DNA from: Chaetoceros tenuissimus
Lineage: Eukaryota; Bacillariophyta; Thalassiosirophyceae; Chaetocerotales; Chaetocerotaceae
Length of the DNA stretch: 64,000 nucleotides
Assembly: GCA_021927905.1 (NCBI GenBank)
Contig: BLLK01000074.1
Coordinates: 744,001 to 808,000 of the forward strand
Direction of reading: 5' to 3'
The notes beneath the pieces are model-generated. The model was not told where the DNA came from. It worked only from the letters and a program-made list of their open reading frames with translations, and searched no databases. Position numbers and translations under genes: made by a program. Shown piece after piece: positions 60,680 to 64,000 of this stretch; positions within the stretch are counted from its first letter, which is position 1, and each line of letters starts with the position of its first letter.

Positions 60680-62077
60680 ATGAGTAATCAAGTTTGCAAT
60701 AACAACAGAAGAAGATGGGTGGTGCCTATGAAGAAAGCACTCTTTCTTTCCAGCCTATTATTTTTGGGAGTTGAGGCAGAGCCATCCTTGGAGATCATCA
60801 ACAAAAAGATTGAGAAGAACAATGAGAAGTATAGGAAGATTGCGATGGAAGGGTTTAGTATACAAAGAAGGATGAATTTGGAAAGCTGGTAAGTATGATA
60901 AAGCGAGTATAATAAATGGTGATACTGAACTTTTTGTTGATTTGAAACTAACCCAAAGAACGAAAATATTTGTTCACATGAAATGTTTTCATATCTAAAA
61001 AATTATAGCTATGCAGAATGCGACGCTGATTTTTTAACTCCCACCTCAACTTGTGCCGACAAGCCGGGAAAGTTCACACTTACCAATGGAAAGAAGAAAA
61101 AATGCAAATGGGTTTCACATAAAAGTGAGAAAAGATGTACCAAAAAGAGCAGCAGAGAACACTGTCCAGAAACTTGCAGCCTGTGCGACAATGAATCTAT
61201 CGATGAGTATGTAAAAGTTGATTGTGGTGATCAGTGTCACCCAATTCAATGGCCATACTGGATGCATGACTGCTACCCAGATAGTACAGCCCTCAATGAT
61301 TGTGCAAAGGCTACAGGAGAATATAATGGAATTGCTTTTAGTCTGCAAGATTGCTATGATGAACCTGACAGCAACAAGATGTATTGCTTCATCTATGAAA
61401 ACAAGCCGGCAAGTCCGCTTGAATGTCAGTCAAATGTGTTTGATAACGATAATTGCATCTATGGCACAGAAAGAGGATCGTTTTACATCTTAGAAGATGA
61501 ATACGACAACAGATTTAATGATATTGAAGATCAGTACGTTTTCATAAAGTTTGAGTCAATAGGTGATGTTCAACCTTCAGAAGCTTCTATTGATGACATT
61601 GTGCTTGAGGTCAATGACTTGAGTAATAATATACTTGATGCTCAGGCCTCTACATTTGATGGTATTTCATGGAATAATGGACGCTCACCTCAATGGTCAA
61701 TCTTTAGCGATGGAACATCTTTTATGACTTCCTATGGCACCTTGCGACCTTCTTATACAACATCAGAACATGCAGATATATTTGGCGACAGCGAGGGCAT
61801 TTGGACAAAGGTCAAAGTTAGAGGATCTATAGAAGTACTTCACCTCACCTTTAAATTGAAGTACGGCCGAGGAAATGACAACTTGCGTAGATTCTACATT
61901 GCTCAGGTCGGGATTGGAAGCGAAGATGATGACTACAAAAGCTTCAAAGTCATGAGCCAAAAAATTGTTGCTGCATCAACAATTGAGATACCTGGTTACA
62001 CTGGGTGGCATGAACACAGTGCAACATGGTATAGTTCAACATGGTCATCGGACTGGGAATATGATGATGCTTATTGA
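60680..62077 (+). CDS. Secreted Cys-rich protein with a ShK-like module, two exons
   Basis: Exon 1 60680-60888, intron 60889-61008 (120 nt, GTAAGT..TATAG, phase 2), exon 2 61009-62077; 425 residues, or 409 from Met17 (60728), which starts the signal peptide MKKALFLSSLLFLGVEAEPS. The alternative acceptor eight bases further would give an immediate stop. After a charged linker, a six-Cys ShK-like module lies at about residues 73-120 (CADKPGKF...CKW...RCTKK...HCPETCSLC), a module common in diatom and oomycete extracellular proteins; the name reflects fold only. A second Cys cluster follows (CGDQCHPIQWP... to CIYG), then an approximately 200-residue beta-rich domain with Trp/Tyr-rich ends. Role unknown. 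Confidence 0.75.
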
Positions 62078-62570
62078 ATTTATATGCTTTGGTTCACCAA
62101 TTTTTCAACTGCCTTACATCGGACAATGTTGAAAGTATGAGTACAAAACTCAAAGCGCAATTGCAGACTTCGAAAATGCGAAACCTCCAATCTTGGTTGT
62201 TTAATAAATTACTTGTAATATAAAATTGTTTTTGAAATTGAAGATAAATACTATATAAAATTCTTTTCAATAAAGATGATATCAATTTTTATCTGTCATT
62301 TACTTGTAGTACAAACAACACTAGACTACAAGTTTTCAAATCCAAATTGCCTTGACCAATGACAATGAACTATTGCCCCATATTTACTTTATGTTCAGTA
62401 TTATACCCCTCACATCAAAGATACCTTCAAGGGGAAGCTATCAACATAGGGTTTAGGGTTCGCATCAAAACATAACGAACAAAAAAAGTATGATGGTGAT
62501 GTCGATTGTCTATCATAGAGAGTGTATTCTTTTATAATTTACTATTCCTTCTACTTCTTTATATATAAAA
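62078..62570. other. Intergenic, nothing seen
   Basis: About 490 bases. A single GGGTTTAGGGTT near 62451 resembles a telomere repeat but stands alone. The ATG of the next gene follows a TATATATAAAA stretch. Confidence 0.35.
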
Positions 62571-63560
62571 ATGAAGCTACAAGTATTTCTTCATCTCTCG
62601 GTGCCCGTCGCAGTGAACTGCTTTTCTTCTGGAAACTTTGTAGGGACCAGAAGAACTTCATCCTCGTTGATTCGTCCATCGTCTTCATCAGCCGCATCTA
62701 GGGCAACAACAAGATCTCGACTTGCAATTGACTTCACAGCTTTATTTGAACAAAGCAAAGAAACTGAACTTACAAAATCCGAATCAAATACTAAGAATGA
62801 ATTGGAAATATCTGATACAGTTCAAAAGGTCATCACCAATATTTCATCTGGAGAACTGGGATCCAGAGGTGAAATATATTTTGCTATCCAAGCAGTTCTT
62901 TTTCTATGTATCCTTTATGGAAATATCCCTGTCCTAGGCGATGTACTTACTTTTCTATTTGGACCAGTAGCATGCCTAGCTGGTGTAGCTGTAGCTGCTC
63001 TTGGTTTGAAAGATCTTGGAAGTAATTTGTCTCCTTTTCCAAAAGTACCCGAGAACACAGAATTAGTTCAAACTGGAATATTTGCCGAGATTCGTCATCC
63101 TATTTATGCAGGACTTTTGTGCTTCTCATTAGGATTATCCATTTGGACTGGATCAGCTATGCGTATGCTTTTGACTGGGGCTTTGTGGCTGCTATTGGAG
63201 AAAAAGAGTGACTATGAAGAAGCTTCCTTGGTTGAAACATTTGATGGATATTCAGAGTATAAAAACAAAGTCACTGGTAAATTCTTTCCAGCTCGACTAT
63301 TGGAGTCTCTTCCGTTTAATGTAAAGGAGATTTCGAGCACAGTCGAAACGAAAGCACAAACAACTGGAGTACAAGACGCAAACGTAGAGAGCTGTGACAA
63401 GTCCACTTCCAACAAGGCTGAATCAAATGAAACTGATGAAGAATCTGTAAAAGGAGTCTTTGCAGGGTATCGAGTCACAGAAGAAGAAAAGGATAGGCTC
63501 AAGGATGCAGCCCCAGATGAGAAAGAAGATGATGACAAGAATGATTCTTTGAAGCCTTAA
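62571..63560 (+). CDS. Membrane methyltransferase-like protein (ICMT/NnrU type), probably plastid-targeted
   Basis: 329 residues, single exon. Residues 1-20 form a signal segment ending NCFSSGN (Phe near the cleavage point), followed by a Ser/Arg-rich transit-like stretch to about 55. Membrane helices lie at about 105-122, 125-148 and 180-210. The catalytic-type block GIFAEIRHPIYAGLLCFSLG (RHPxY) and a later LLEKKSDYEEASLVETFDGY (E..L...F...Y) are the signature of isoprenylcysteine carboxyl methyltransferase/phospholipid methyltransferase/NnrU-like membrane enzymes using SAM. The C-terminal about 80 residues are polar and acidic. Substrate unknown; the plastid location is inferred from the leader only. 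Confidence 0.75.
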   Translation: MKLQVFLHLSVPVAVNCFSSGNFVGTRRTSSSLIRPSSSSAASRATTRSRLAIDFTALFEQSKETELTKSESNTKNELEISDTVQKVITNISSGELGSRGEIYFAIQAVLFLCILYGNIPVLGDVLTFLFGPVACLAGVAVAALGLKDLGSNLSPFPKVPENTELVQTGIFAEIRHPIYAGLLCFSLGLSIWTGSAMRMLLTGALWLLLEKKSDYEEASLVETFDGYSEYKNKVTGKFFPARLLESLPFNVKEISSTVETKAQTTGVQDANVESCDKSTSNKAESNETDEESVKGVFAGYRVTEEEKDRLKDAAPDEKEDDDKNDSLKP

Positions 63561-63700
63561 TCAAAGTCATGGTTATTCAAAACATCATTATTTAAAATTA
63601 GAACTACTTATATATATTCCCTCAAAAACGAGTTCCTTTCGAGCCAACTTTTTTCGATATTCTTTTTTCTCTTTGACCATGTTTATTCTATCAACGATCT

Positions 63701-64000
63701 TTAGTCATACATGTCATCACCGTCAGCTCCACCTCCATTTCCTCCACCGCCCATATCTGCATCTCCAAACCCGAAACCTCCATCCATGAGTAAATTCGCA
63801 GCCAACTCTTCATTCTTGTCACAAGCCAAATATGCCTGTGCAGCCTCAGCTCTATCAAATCCCATGGAAGCAAGTCTATCCACAGCCGCCATTTCTTCCG
63901 CACTCAATCTCAAAACTTGTTGTCCAGGCGCACCTCCACCACCTCCCATACCATCTTCCATTCCCATAGCATGCTGCATTGCATTTTGCAATTCTTCCGG
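63701..64000 (-). CDS. RAD23: RAD23 C-terminal part (runs off right edge)
   Basis: The minus-strand frame is open from the window edge (PEELQNAMQ) to a stop at 63701; the N-terminus lies outside. About 40 residues form the C-terminal UBA domain (LSAEEMAAVDRLASMGFDRA, then EAAQAYLACDKNEELAANLL), almost the RAD23 consensus (the AYxACDKNEELAANxL block). The Gly/Asp-rich end (GGGGNGGGADGDDMYD) is typical of algal RAD23. RAD23 shuttles ubiquitylated proteins to the proteasome and stabilises XPC in nucleotide excision repair. The UBL, first UBA and XPC-binding domains should lie beyond the window. Confidence 0.85.
   Translation of the reverse strand, partial: PEELQNAMQHAMGMEDGMGGGGGAPGQQVLRLSAEEMAAVDRLASMGFDRAEAAQAYLACDKNEELAANLLMDGGFGFGDADMGGGGNGGGADGDDMYD

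Noticed and set aside
60889-61016. Acceptor CAG at 61014-61016 for the ShK-like gene
   Set aside because: It would create an immediate in-frame stop; the TATAG acceptor at 61008 keeps the frame.
62446-62460. GGGTTTAGGGTT resembling a telomere repeat
   Set aside because: Single occurrence with no array; chance is likely.
1-64000. Transposons, tRNA or rRNA genes, viral genes
   Set aside because: Looked for transposase or reverse-transcriptase motifs, long terminal repeats and tRNA cloverleaf boxes by eye and found none; small RNAs could still be missed without a covariance search.

Overview
The window looks like a chromosomal piece of a diatom nuclear genome, probably a centric species, though the genus cannot be fixed from the sequence. 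The evidence is: short GT-AG introns (mostly 73-165 nt) in otherwise compact genes; several predicted proteins that start with a signal peptide followed by an Ala-Phe plastid-import motif, as expected for complex (secondary) plastids; AT-rich intergenic DNA; secreted proteins with KxxK lysine ladders and Ser/Pro-rich tails like those of diatom cell-wall proteins; and typical eukaryotic housekeeping genes (SMU1, ribosomal protein eL30, RAD23, GIGYF). I saw no transposon, tRNA, rRNA, virus-derived gene or CRISPR array.

Layout. 1-8982: an unknown gene running off the left edge, a broken member of an unknown gene family, an amino-acid transporter, a small plastid protein with a hidden second exon, and a SAP/dienelactone-hydrolase fusion. 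9119-28265: a segmentally duplicated locus. The basic module is four genes: plastid-type pyridine nucleotide-disulfide oxidoreductase (-), secreted Cys-repeat/lysine-ladder protein (+), multi-pass membrane protein (-), VTT-domain membrane protein (+). The module occurs twice (A about 9119-21800, B about 21802-28265). In A, a 3151-bp piece has been further triplicated in tandem, giving three nearly identical Cys-repeat genes and two truncated oxidoreductases. A deletion at 21800/21802 fused the two modules tail to tail and cut both VTT-A and oxidoreductase-B.

28309-46479: a membrane protein with 21 Lin-12/Notch repeats and a 3 x 483-bp internal repeat; a plastid mTERF; two paralogous unknown genes with a dead third copy between them; SMU1; a three-exon MTD1-like methylenetetrahydrofolate dehydrogenase; a GPCR-like protein; one broken and one intact member of the family seen at the left edge; and a BspA-type LRR protein. 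47102-64000: GIGYF translational repressor with an eIF4E-binding motif, eL30, a second GPCR-like gene, a small probable mitochondrial membrane subunit, a CblD (MMADHC) homologue, a secreted EGF-like protein, two secreted paralogues of unknown family, a ShK-like Cys-rich secreted protein, a plastid ICMT/NnrU-like methyltransferase, and the C-terminus of RAD23 at the right edge.

Themes. Local duplication followed by decay recurs at four loci. The most notable single signal is the duplicated 9-28 kb locus: four genes for secreted Cys-repeat proteins ending in 6 to 13 lysines spaced exactly three residues apart, the pattern known from silaffin silica-targeting pentalysine clusters. Gene models with introns were built by eye from splice signals and reading frame. 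Where the longest open frame began at a non-ATG codon I used the first supported ATG.
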